From the NCBI GenBank assembly GCA_913050215.1, contig CAJXBG010000019.1:1-42690 (forward strand): 42,690 nt of DNA. The letters are read 5' to 3'. The notes under the pieces are model-generated. The model was not told where the DNA came from. It made no database searches and saw nothing but the letters and a program-made list of their open reading frames with translations. The stretch comes from an uncultured Gammaproteobacteria bacterium (GTDB lineage Bacteria > Pseudomonadota > Gammaproteobacteria > Pseudomonadales > Azotimanducaceae). Positions 33,341 through 41,242 of this stretch are shown piece by piece. The translations under genes were made by a program, and so were the position numbers. Positions within the stretch are counted from its first letter, which is position 1. Each line of letters begins with the position of its first letter.

Positions 33341-34501
33341 TCAAGCCCAGCTGCAGGGCAGTGCCAGTGGTCCGCGAAATGCCCAGCCAGCAAATGGCAC
33401 CTCTCCGTTAAGCTTCGGGCGCCGCACACGTTCAAAAAAGCGGGGTAGCGCGACGTCTGCAATGAGAGCGCGAGATGCCCATGCACCTGCACAAAAGTGA
33501 GGTCCAGCACCAAACGCAATCGAGGGGGTTATGTCTCGTGTGATATCGAATACGTCCGGTGCAGAGAATACTTCTTCGTCTCTATTCGCGGAACTGAACA
33601 TAAAAAAAACGCGGTCTTCCGGTTCAAAGGTGACACCCCGATAATCATAACGCTGGGAAACCCGCCGCGGAGACATGCCAATGGGTGAAATCCAGCGGGC
33701 GTACTCCTCAAAAACCTGCAGCCAACTGACTTGACCATTGAGTGCAAGCGTTAGTTGATCCGGGTGAGACAGCAGTGCCCAGATACATCCTGCGATGGCA
33801 TCCCTTGGCTCGTTTTGGCCGCCGGAGATAGAGAGTTTGATATTAGCGCGAATTTGAGACTCAGTAAGTCCTGCCGCGAGTTGAACGGAGATCAGAGAGT
33901 GATCGGGTTGAATTTTCAGCTCAGATAATTTTTCTGTGATGTGCTTGTCGATACTCGCCGTGCAATCGTTGCATCTGGCCTCAATCTCGAGATCTCCGGT
34001 ATAGTTAGCGCATCCATCGATCATTCCCTGACTGGTCCTGTTCATCTCCTCGACAGACATGTTTGTGAGCCCTGTCATTGACCTGAGTGCATTTGCAGAT
34101 ACCGGCATCGCATACCGCCAAAAAAGATCAGCCTCTGTCGTGTCCGTTATTGCATCGAGCAAACGATCTGTTTGAGCGCGAAACTCACTGCTCCAAACTT
34201 CACGCACCGTACGAGGAGACATGGTGGGGTACACTGCCCTGCGTTCCGCCATGTGTGCTTTGCCGTCCTTACGCATAAGGTTTTCACCCATCAACTTTGT
34301 CATCAATCCTTGCGGTTGATCCGATGAAAAGACACTTATTTTCTTCTCGTTCAACACGATATCGGCGTGTCGGGTGATCAGCGTTGCGTCTAGTTGCGGG
34401 ACATAGGCTATGGGCGCTTGGGCGCGCAAAATCGCCAAATCCGGGTAAGGATCTGAATAGAACGCATCAACATCAATGTCGTATCTAGGGGCGTTTGAGA
34501 C
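33341..34501 (-). CDS. Cytochrome P450 with atypical I-helix and unclear start codon
   Basis: The heme-binding motif is FGAGPHFCAG, with the axial cysteine at residue 337 if the protein starts at 34501, and ExxR is EYAR. The I-helix reads SGGQNEPRD, lacking the usual acid-threonine pair, as in some bacterial P450 groups. The first legal start (TTG at 34438) has no ribosome-binding site and drops the conserved RYDIDVDAFYSDPYPD segment. The frame stays open upstream to a TGA at about 34568. GGAG (34512-34509) lies 7 nt before a GTC codon at 34501, giving a normal P450 start 'SNAPRYDIDV' and 386 residues. The start codon is therefore either non-standard, mutated from GTG, or a sequencing error. 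The gene is likely cotranscribed with the DUF7064-like gene. Confidence 0.86.
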   Translation of the reverse strand, partial: VSNAPRYDIDVDAFYSDPYPDLAILRAQAPIAYVPQLDATLITRHADIVLNEKKISVFSSDQPQGLMTKLMGENLMRKDGKAHMAERRAVYPTMSPRTVREVWSSEFRAQTDRLLDAITDTTEADLFWRYAMPVSANALRSMTGLTNMSVEEMNRTSQGMIDGCANYTGDLEIEARCNDCTASIDKHITEKLSELKIQPDHSLISVQLAAGLTESQIRANIKLSISGGQNEPRDAIAGCIWALLSHPDQLTLALNGQVSWLQVFEEYARWISPIGMSPRRVSQRYDYRGVTFEPEDRVFFMFSSANRDEEVFSAPDVFDITRDITPSIAFGAGPHFCAGAWASRALIADVALPRFFERVRRPKLNGEVPFAGWAFRGPLALPCSWA

Positions 34502-34679
34502 GTGATTACTCCGTTCGAAGTCGAAATGGTAGTGGTCAGAGGATGGGGAACACGCCCGTGTATGTCAATTGTCTGTGCAGCGCGTGCGTTGCCGATGATA
34601 TCAGGCGCTGAATGATAGCGTTTCAGTGCTGGAATCGAGTTAGAGACTTTCGCCTTGATCCCTCCCAATACGAATAAAG

Positions 34680-34703
34680 CAGACGCATGGTCTTCTGCGT
34701 CTG
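34680..34703. terminator. Intrinsic terminator after the serine hydrolase gene
   Basis: CAGACGCA and TGCGTCTG form a perfect 8-bp stem with an 8-nt loop. On the minus strand it begins 5 bp after the stop codon of the hydrolase and is followed by CTTTATT. It separates the hydrolase from the P450 gene, which must have its own promoter in 34502-34680. Confidence 0.6.
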
Positions 34704-34708
34704 TTTGG

Positions 34709-35917
34709 TTACCCCGCAATTTTATATGCGAGTCGTTTGAAGTCCTGACTGAAGGGATGCAAGAAGGCAGGCATTCTCTGCGTCATGCAAATACCGGTAA
34801 TATTGGCGTTGGGCGACCACCAGAAATGTGTGCCGGCGATACCACCCCAATGATACTCACCCGCGGCGCTTTCCGGTTCGCCCTCTGCGGGACGATTTTT
34901 GAGCGCGAAACCCAGGCCAAAAGTCGTGTCGGGCAAATGCCACATTGGAAAGTTTACGCCGACACCCTCTGGACAATGGTTCGTTCGCATAAGCGCGAGC
35001 GTGTCTGGTTTTAAGATTTGGGCGCCATCGAAACTACCTCCATTGATGATCATTCGGGTAAAGGTTAGAAAGTCTGGAAGCGTTGAAAATAATCCGGCTC
35101 CGCCTGACAGAAAACTGGGTAGACTCGCGTTTGCCGAGTTCTCTTTGCTGTCCATGGGTAATGAGCAAGGACTCATCGAATCTAGCAGGTCATCAGGGAG
35201 ATACATGGTTGATAGACGATCGAGTTTTTCTTCGGGCACATAGAAATCTGTATCGTGCATTTTCAGTGGCTCGAATATCGTTTCCTTCAAATATTCGTCA
35301 AATCGTTGTCCGGATATCACCTCGATAAGTCTTGCCAGGACATCAGTAGCAAAGCTGTAGCGCCAGAATGTGCCTGGTTGATAAACCAAGGGTAACGCTC
35401 CTAGCCTTTGGCACATTGATTCAAGTGTCAATTCCGCTTCGGGCGCAAAGGAGTTCAATCCATGAGCACCGTAAGCAGTGTCGATGACGGAATTAGGCTC
35501 AATAAAACCATAAGAAAAGCCTGCTGTATGTGACATGATTTGCTTGATGAGAATGCTGCTGTGGGCGGGTTCGGTTTCATCAATGGCAGTCGCGTTAGCT
35601 TTAAGGACCTGCATACCTCCAAATTCCGGCATGAATTTTTCAAGCGGGTCATCCAATTTAAACCCACCTTGTTCCCAGAGCGTCATTGCCGCAATAGAAC
35701 AAACAATCTTAGTGCTGGAGTGCATTCTAAATATGGTTTCTGCATTCAACGGTTGCTCTGACGCGTGGTCGGCGCTTCCATGAAAACTCTGGTCAAGGAC
35801 ATCGTCGCCTTTAAGAACAAGCGTGCTCACGAAGGGAATAACGCCTTCGTTTACATACCAGTCCATGCGTTCGTGTAGTTCAGTAAAATCTAGGTTCTTG
35901 TTAACTTTTGTCGTCAT
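34709..35917 (-). CDS. Serine hydrolase, class C beta-lactamase/EstB-type
   Basis: A 402-residue serine hydrolase. The SxxK motif is S67-S-T-K70 (MHSSTK), the tyrosine motif is Y187-S-F (WRYSFATDVL), and 'YHWGGIAGTHFWW' replaces the KTG box. No signal peptide is seen. It belongs to the same broad family as the enzyme at 5283 but is only distantly similar to it. It probably cleaves an ester or lactone in the surrounding pathway. A terminator follows immediately after its stop codon. Confidence 0.93.
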   Translation of the reverse strand: MTTKVNKNLDFTELHERMDWYVNEGVIPFVSTLVLKGDDVLDQSFHGSADHASEQPLNAETIFRMHSSTKIVCSIAAMTLWEQGGFKLDDPLEKFMPEFGGMQVLKANATAIDETEPAHSSILIKQIMSHTAGFSYGFIEPNSVIDTAYGAHGLNSFAPEAELTLESMCQRLGALPLVYQPGTFWRYSFATDVLARLIEVISGQRFDEYLKETIFEPLKMHDTDFYVPEEKLDRLSTMYLPDDLLDSMSPCSLPMDSKENSANASLPSFLSGGAGLFSTLPDFLTFTRMIINGGSFDGAQILKPDTLALMRTNHCPEGVGVNFPMWHLPDTTFGLGFALKNRPAEGEPESAAGEYHWGGIAGTHFWWSPNANITGICMTQRMPAFLHPFSQDFKRLAYKIAG

Positions 35918-36145
35918 ATTTGGAATCTTCTAGGGTATAAAAGTTGTTGATTGATAAGTCTTTCGTGAAATTCTCGGGCAAAAGAATAGCAGAGACCAAC
36001 AAAACTTTCTTTTGATATAAAGCAACACTAAAAACGTGACCCAAACTAAATATGTGCATTCGCGGCGTGGTGTGCTCACCGCATTATTGATTGATGAAGA
36101 CGCTTGTACGAAGCGTACACTCACTGTATGCATAGTCGGTTTGGA

Positions 36146-36964
36146 TTAATCGGATTCAGCTTTGATCGGTGGTCTTGTTTTTCGCCCCATGTATCTGGCG
36201 TTAGGAGGTTCGAGCAGTGCAAGTTGCCGATTGGTGATGTCTGCATATTGTGTAAAGTCAGCAGGATCAAAATAGTCGGCTGTCCAACTTGTACTGTGAG
36301 GAGAGAATTTGTAAAAAGCGGTTTGGCGTGGCTCGTTTGTTTGCCATGGTAGCGTGCCGTGGACTAGGGTCTCAGTGAAGATGATGGCATCGCCCGCATG
36401 CGCTGGTATGCCTTTTAACAAGCCGCCGGCATCTCCCCCTTTTTCACGCCAGCCTTCGGGTAGTGGTAGGTTAGATTTGTGGCTGCCGGGAATACAACAA
36501 AAGCCACCGCCATTATCGTGTGTGTCGAACAATTCAAAAGCGACAACGACAAGCCCGTTGTAAAATTGGCCATCATGATATCGAAAGTACTGCGAGCCTC
36601 CGGTGGTGTTCCAACCACCATGCAAGTCCATGCCGGGATAGCCCATCGCCACGTGTTGATGTACGTTAATGTGGTCAAGTCGATAGGTTGGCAGTATGTT
36701 GTCGCCGTGTTTACGCTTGCGATACGCTCGGAAACCATGGTTCCCAACCAAGGCCTCCAGCACGGGGCGAAGGGTGGGCAAGTCTAGAAGCGCGCGCCAT
36801 TCTGCAGACCAGTGCAGAGGGTTATCGTCTTTCTGCCCCGGTGTATGTTGTTCGGTTGCAGGTCCCATCGTTGCTTTGAGCGCTTCAATTTCGCTGGCGT
36901 TCAGTATGTTGGGTACGACAAAGTAACCCTGCGAGTCGAACCAATATTTTTGTGTTTCGTCCAT
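36146..36964 (-). CDS. PhyH-family protein with HxG in place of HxD
   Basis: A 272-residue member of the PhyH superfamily. 'GGGFCCIPGSHKSNLPLPEG' and the distal histidine H202 (LVHGTLPWQ) with R213 are well conserved. The proximal motif, normally HxD, reads H115-G-G117 (GMDLHGGWNT), so the carboxylate ligand is replaced by glycine. In SyrB2 and WelO5 halogenases the same position is Ala or Gly and a halide fills it. The protein belongs to a broad PhyH subgroup that I recall as sharing LHGG, so the change is probably ancient rather than a local defect. Activity could be halogenation, an iron-dependent reaction with altered ligands, or none. It is the upstream neighbour of the serine hydrolase gene. 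Confidence 0.9.
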   Translation of the reverse strand: MDETQKYWFDSQGYFVVPNILNASEIEALKATMGPATEQHTPGQKDDNPLHWSAEWRALLDLPTLRPVLEALVGNHGFRAYRKRKHGDNILPTYRLDHINVHQHVAMGYPGMDLHGGWNTTGGSQYFRYHDGQFYNGLVVVAFELFDTHDNGGGFCCIPGSHKSNLPLPEGWREKGGDAGGLLKGIPAHAGDAIIFTETLVHGTLPWQTNEPRQTAFYKFSPHSTSWTADYFDPADFTQYADITNRQLALLEPPNARYMGRKTRPPIKAESD

Positions 36965-37017
36965 TTTGCATCTCGATCATTCAACGCCCGCTCGCTTGCC
37001 CTTCACAAAATAGCGCG

Positions 37018-38085
37018 CTAGATGTAAGTACCCGCTAGCGCTTCTGCGATTCCTGGAACTGCCTGAATGCCACCGCGCTTGCCATCACTCGCGTTGCCTC
37101 GGCCAAAATCATCTGGCATCGCGCGGCCATTGTGCAGCGTTAACCAAAGCCTCAGTAAATGTCGTTTTTTAGCGGGGTCATCGTAGTCTTCGTAGGCCGT
37201 TCTCGAATGAAACGTCGTGTAGTTACAGACCATCTGAATATCTCCGGGGCGGAAATCCATATTCAGCGCAAAACCCGGTTCATGTGCGATTGTATCGACG
37301 AGGTCCAGAAATTCAATTTGCTCTGACGTGTGTGCAGGCACACCATCATGCCGGTCGGCAGAGTCTAGGAATGTACGGACATAACGCACTGCCATATATC
37401 CATCTTTTTGAACAGCAAGGCGCGTTTTATAAAAGGGTGCCTCTCCGGGTTGTTCTTCGTTGCGTCGATCGTAACACCATTCTTCAAACCAGAGATGGGC
37501 GAGATCTGGGCGACGTTTCACGACTTCGTTGTAGGCGCTGGTGGTAGAGGCGACTCTGCTCAATCCGCCGCTCTTGGCTGTCTCGAGGCACAACAGGCCA
37601 ACAACATCTGAACTGTCTGTGTGGAAGGGAAGTCGTAATCTGGTCTGATAACCGCGCGCGCCACTATCTTTCCTGAAATCGACGCCTTCATCGGTGACGT
37701 GCCCTAGTAAGTGACCGCGTGCGTTTTGCGACACCGGTCTACCTAGGTGTAGGCCGATTCCCCAGTAAGCAAATGCCGCATCACGCTCTCCCAACGCGTC
37801 AAGCGGTAGTCCTCGAAGCAACCAAAATCCGCGACCGTGATCTAGCTCGCGCGCCATGCCTTGCAGGCGATTGCCTAGCGTGGGTAGAGGGAAATCTTCG
37901 CGTTTCATCTCAAGCATGCTGATGCGTTGGCTGTTAACCCGCTTGATGGCATGCTGAATTTCATCAACCTCGGCATCGGTCAATAATTCAATCCAGCTGT
38001 CATCATTCTGCAAATCTCTGCCGTACCATGCAGCGGGGCTATCAACGAGGTCGGACGTAAAAGGTTTCATGTTTGATTCATTCAT
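37018..38085 (-). CDS. TauD/TfdA-family Fe(II)/2-oxoglutarate dioxygenase (long form)
   Basis: A 355-residue dioxygenase. H155-T-D157 (RLPFHTDSSD) and H293 (TTFHSRTAYED) are the iron ligands and R312 (HLLRLWL) is placed to bind 2-oxoglutarate. 'GRGFWLLRGLPLD' is a TauD-like N-terminal landmark, and the extended length is typical of members acting on larger substrates than taurine. GGAG precedes the ATG. It lies 53 bp upstream of the PhyH HxG gene and 97 bp downstream of the second TauD-like gene, all on the minus strand, so three Fe/2OG-type proteins in a row may form one operon. Confidence 0.94.
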   Translation of the reverse strand: MNESNMKPFTSDLVDSPAAWYGRDLQNDDSWIELLTDAEVDEIQHAIKRVNSQRISMLEMKREDFPLPTLGNRLQGMARELDHGRGFWLLRGLPLDALGERDAAFAYWGIGLHLGRPVSQNARGHLLGHVTDEGVDFRKDSGARGYQTRLRLPFHTDSSDVVGLLCLETAKSGGLSRVASTTSAYNEVVKRRPDLAHLWFEEWCYDRRNEEQPGEAPFYKTRLAVQKDGYMAVRYVRTFLDSADRHDGVPAHTSEQIEFLDLVDTIAHEPGFALNMDFRPGDIQMVCNYTTFHSRTAYEDYDDPAKKRHLLRLWLTLHNGRAMPDDFGRGNASDGKRGGIQAVPGIAEALAGTYI

Positions 38086-38182
38086 ACTCTACTCCACATA
38101 AGTTTGCAGATCGTTCCGCGTCTATAGACTGTAGTCTGATACAAGAAGCCAATACGCTTCATCTGGATAAATCAGGTTTGAA

Positions 38183-39043
38183 TCATTGGGGGCGCTCCCC
38201 CTGCACGATCACTCTGTGCATGTGGCGTCGCATGCCTTGATAATCGTTTAGGGCATTGTGAAAAACACAGCGGTTGTCCCACATAGCAAGTGAACCCTGT
38301 TGCCACTTGAATCGGGTGACATACTTATCTTGGGTGCAAATTTCGGTCAGATGTTTAAACAGCGGGATGCTTTCTTCTCTTGTCCAGCCTTTGATGCGAT
38401 GGGTGTGGGGCAATGAGCAGTAGACGCTTTTTTCTCCGGTATCGATGTGCGTTCTGATTAACGGATGCTCAACTTCTTGTTCTGCAAAATCCTCAGCGCC
38501 GCCGTAGTCCTTTGCCATTTCACTGCGAGCTGCCGCCTGTTTATAGCTACCCTCTCGACCATGAACGAGTTTGGGAGAGTAGATGCCTGATTCGCTTTCA
38601 AGGATATTTTTAAGCCCGTCACTCAAGTCGTGAAATGCCTGAGTTGCGTCGGCGAATAATGTATCACCACCCGTGTCGGGTACTTCAACGGCGTAAAGCA
38701 CTGTCGCCTTTGGGGGTCTCTCAACATAAGAAGTATCGGTGTGCCAGGCACCACCAAAATTGAGTTCTGCATCAGCTTCTTTGATGATGGGTATAACATT
38801 CGGGTTTGAGTCAACAGCGGTCATAAAAGGGTATACATCCAAATCACCAAAATTCGCGGCAAAATCAGCCTGCTGGGTCGGTGTCAGGCTTTGATCCCGA
38901 AAAAACACAACATGGTGCTCCAACCAGGCCGCATTGATTTCTTTAACAGCCAAAGCCGACAATGGTTTTGAGATATCGACACCCGTTATGATCGCGCCAA
39001 CTGGGCCGACTGCGGTATCAACCTTTATAGTTTGGTAAGCCAT
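38183..39043 (-). CDS. TauD/TfdA-family Fe(II)/2-oxoglutarate dioxygenase
   Basis: A 286-residue enzyme of canonical TauD/TfdA size and layout. 'GAIITGVDISKPL' opens the fold, H101-T-D103 (GGAWHTDTSY) and H262 (DNRCVFHNALNDY) bind iron, and R273 (MRRHMHRV) binds 2-oxoglutarate. Close relatives hydroxylate taurine, alkyl sulfates, 2,4-D-type phenoxy acids or related acids, releasing an aldehyde or phenol. GGGGGT precedes the ATG. It is the first gene of the minus-strand dioxygenase run and is divergent from the IPMDH-like gene at 39148, 104 bp apart. Confidence 0.95.
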   Translation of the reverse strand: MAYQTIKVDTAVGPVGAIITGVDISKPLSALAVKEINAAWLEHHVVFFRDQSLTPTQQADFAANFGDLDVYPFMTAVDSNPNVIPIIKEADAELNFGGAWHTDTSYVERPPKATVLYAVEVPDTGGDTLFADATQAFHDLSDGLKNILESESGIYSPKLVHGREGSYKQAAARSEMAKDYGGAEDFAEQEVEHPLIRTHIDTGEKSVYCSLPHTHRIKGWTREESIPLFKHLTEICTQDKYVTRFKWQQGSLAMWDNRCVFHNALNDYQGMRRHMHRVIVQGERPQ

Positions 39044-39147
39044 AGCAAAATACCCCCGTTTTAGTAAATACTACGCCACATTAAGTGAAAACATAACAAT
39101 TTCGTAGACAGAAAAGATCAAATAAACGCATAGGAAGTGATGGGACT

Positions 39148-40215
39148 ATGAAAAATAAGCAGGTTGTCGTAGTAGATGGAGATGACGCATCGCCCGAGGT
39201 GATGATCCCTACGGTAAATATTTTGGAGCAAATGGGATTACCCATCACCTTCGAACGACCGCTTATCGGTCAGCCAGCGCTTGATGCCGGCTTAACCGGA
39301 TTTCCTGATGAGGCAAGAGAGGCAATAGATGCATCAGATGCCACTTTCTTTGGATCAACAAGCGGAGCAAGTACCGCTGCACTTTTTTATCTCAGATGGG
39401 GTAAACAGACCTATGCAAATGTAAGGCCCTGTCTGTGGACGCCTGGATATAATTCACCACTTGCTAACCCGGTCGGCATTGACTTCACAATCATCCGAGA
39501 GAATCTTGAAGACCTGTACCTCGGCCTTGAAGGCGATATTGAAGACCTGCAGGGGCTCAATTTTTTCTCAAAACACGCGCGTGCGCCATTGTCGGAGTTG
39601 TCGCCTGGAAAATATGCGATCAAGGCAATCACGGAGGCAGGCTCAGAGCGGGTCATCCGCTTTGCCTTTGAATTGGCAAGAAAACGCAATTCAAAAAAAC
39701 GCGTCACCGTCACCTGTAAATACAATATGTTGAGCACCTCAGATGGTTTGTTTCTTGAGATTGCCAACGACATCGCAAAGGAATATCCAGATATCGAATA
39801 TGACCACTACATCATTGACGATTTTCTCTGCAGAATGATCACCAGGCCCCAACACTTTGATGTGATTGTGATGCCTAACCTTTATGGCGATATCATGTCG
39901 GATGGTGCTGCCGGGCTTATCGGAGGGCTTGGTCTTGCGCCCTCTGGCTGCTTTGGAGAGGACTATGCGTATTTTGAATCTGCGCACGGTTCAGCACCCG
40001 ACATTGCTGGCAAGAATGTGATCAATCCAACCGCAACGCTACTTTCTGCCGCAATGTTGTTGGACCATTTGTCATTTGAACACGAGGCGGCGCGGCTAGT
40101 TGATGCCGTGAGGTGCGTTTATGAGGCTGCAGAATCGTTGACGCCTGACCAGGGTGGATCGGGTACCACAACTGGCTTCTGCGAAGCCATCATTGAACGG
40201 TTAGCTCAAAACTAA
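39148..40215 (+). CDS. Isocitrate/isopropylmalate-dehydrogenase family protein, divergent
   Basis: A 355-residue beta-decarboxylating dehydrogenase. The signature 'NLYGDIMSDGAAG' (244-256) with D248 and D252, the arginines R83, R93 and R117, and K191 (CKYNML) are all retained, so it is probably active. 'GSAPDIAGKNVINPTA' binds the cofactor. The N-terminal segment, GDGIGPEV in typical members, reads GDDASPEV here, and the lysine loop reads KYN rather than KAN, so it is a side branch of the family and not the housekeeping LeuB or Icd. It could oxidise a 2-hydroxy-acid (malate-, tartrate- or isopropylmalate-like) produced by the neighbouring dioxygenases. It is convergent with the methyltransferase gene. 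Confidence 0.92.
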   Translation: MKNKQVVVVDGDDASPEVMIPTVNILEQMGLPITFERPLIGQPALDAGLTGFPDEAREAIDASDATFFGSTSGASTAALFYLRWGKQTYANVRPCLWTPGYNSPLANPVGIDFTIIRENLEDLYLGLEGDIEDLQGLNFFSKHARAPLSELSPGKYAIKAITEAGSERVIRFAFELARKRNSKKRVTVTCKYNMLSTSDGLFLEIANDIAKEYPDIEYDHYIIDDFLCRMITRPQHFDVIVMPNLYGDIMSDGAAGLIGGLGLAPSGCFGEDYAYFESAHGSAPDIAGKNVINPTATLLSAAMLLDHLSFEHEAARLVDAVRCVYEAAESLTPDQGGSGTTTGFCEAIIERLAQN

Positions 40216-40297
40216 TTGAGAATGTAAGTTATCGAGCATACCGCGTGGTGTTAATGGCGTATGTAACTGGCATCCCAAAACATGATTACGGCACGAA

Positions 40298-41167
40298 TTA
40301 ATCATTTTCGTTGTCAGTGCGATGCCCTAAAACGAAGAGGGCGGTTTGGTGAGAGAACTTTATGATGCCGTTTTCTTCTCTTACATTAAGCCCGGTTTGA
40401 TTGGTTGCAATACTTTGCCTGAATGTTGATCTTATTTTTTCTTTTTGCGCTTCACTCGGTCCGCCATGGATAAGCCATTGTTCCACTTCATAGTCCATTG
40501 TACCGAACCGACAGCTTTTTATTTCCAGTCCAGTTGCGTTGAATAGCCTTTGAAAATAGGTTTTTGATATGCAGCGCACGTGGGTGGGGTCACACAATTG
40601 TTCGAGCGCATCGTGACGCGTTGCGGTTGCTGTATCTTCGTTGCCTAAGATGTCGGCAATAAGGATCTCCCCTTCGGGTTTGAGTACACGAGCCATTTCT
40701 TGTAACACTTGCCCCGGTTCGGAGAAGTGATGGAAGGCTGCACGACAACTGACCGTATCGAAGGTCTCATTCTCAAATGGGATATCCAGTGCGGATCCAT
40801 AGGTGAATTCAATATTGTCTATGCCGAGCTTTTGGGCCTCTGCGCGGCCGATATCAAGCAAATTCTCTGTGACGTCTAACCCCGTTGCCTGTTTAGCGTG
40901 ACCTGCGAAAGCCATGGTCAATCTGCCGGGACCACAGGCGACGTCGAGCGTCTGGCTATGACGATCTGTTTTGGTTAGCCGTACCAAACCTGCCATTGCT
41001 TGCACATCTTTCGCCTGCTTTGTTTGGGCATACTGGTTTGCCTGACGGTTGAACTGCTTTTGAATTTTTTTGGTATGAGAATCGAGTGATTTCATGATCT
41101 TCTTTCTATGTTGGTCAATAGGATTGGCTAAAAAGGCATTAATTGCAGCCAGTGTACCTGAGTTCAC
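40298..41167 (-). CDS. Class I SAM-dependent methyltransferase (UbiE/Methyltransf_11 type)
   Basis: A protein of 289 residues from the GTG at 41167. Motif I is DVACGPG (75-81), followed by 'ATGLDVTENLLDIGRAEA', 'FTYGSALDIPFENETFDTVSCRAAFHHF' and 'VLKPEGEILIADIL', the standard SAM-binding order. The GTG has a strong GGAGGAAGG about 8 nt upstream. An ATG 24 codons later (41095) is the alternative start and would give a 265-residue protein of more usual length. It would methylate a small molecule; the acceptor is unknown. It is divergent from the CYP153 gene with only 75 bp between, so they may share regulation. Confidence 0.93.
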   Translation of the reverse strand: MNSGTLAAINAFLANPIDQHRKKIMKSLDSHTKKIQKQFNRQANQYAQTKQAKDVQAMAGLVRLTKTDRHSQTLDVACGPGRLTMAFAGHAKQATGLDVTENLLDIGRAEAQKLGIDNIEFTYGSALDIPFENETFDTVSCRAAFHHFSEPGQVLQEMARVLKPEGEILIADILGNEDTATATRHDALEQLCDPTHVRCISKTYFQRLFNATGLEIKSCRFGTMDYEVEQWLIHGGPSEAQKEKIRSTFRQSIATNQTGLNVREENGIIKFSHQTALFVLGHRTDNEND

Positions 41168-41242
41168 GGAGTTTGCCTTCCTCCAAGCACACGTGGATAC
41201 TCAGCTTAACAAGTCACAAAAATCGACAGAGGGACCCAGAAA

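Noticed and set aside
34408-34719. A 103-codon minus-strand frame overlapping the P450 start and the hydrolase end
   Set aside because: It overlaps a terminator hairpin and the P450 frame, and its translation matches no family; the P450 frame over 34438-34501 shows clear homology instead.
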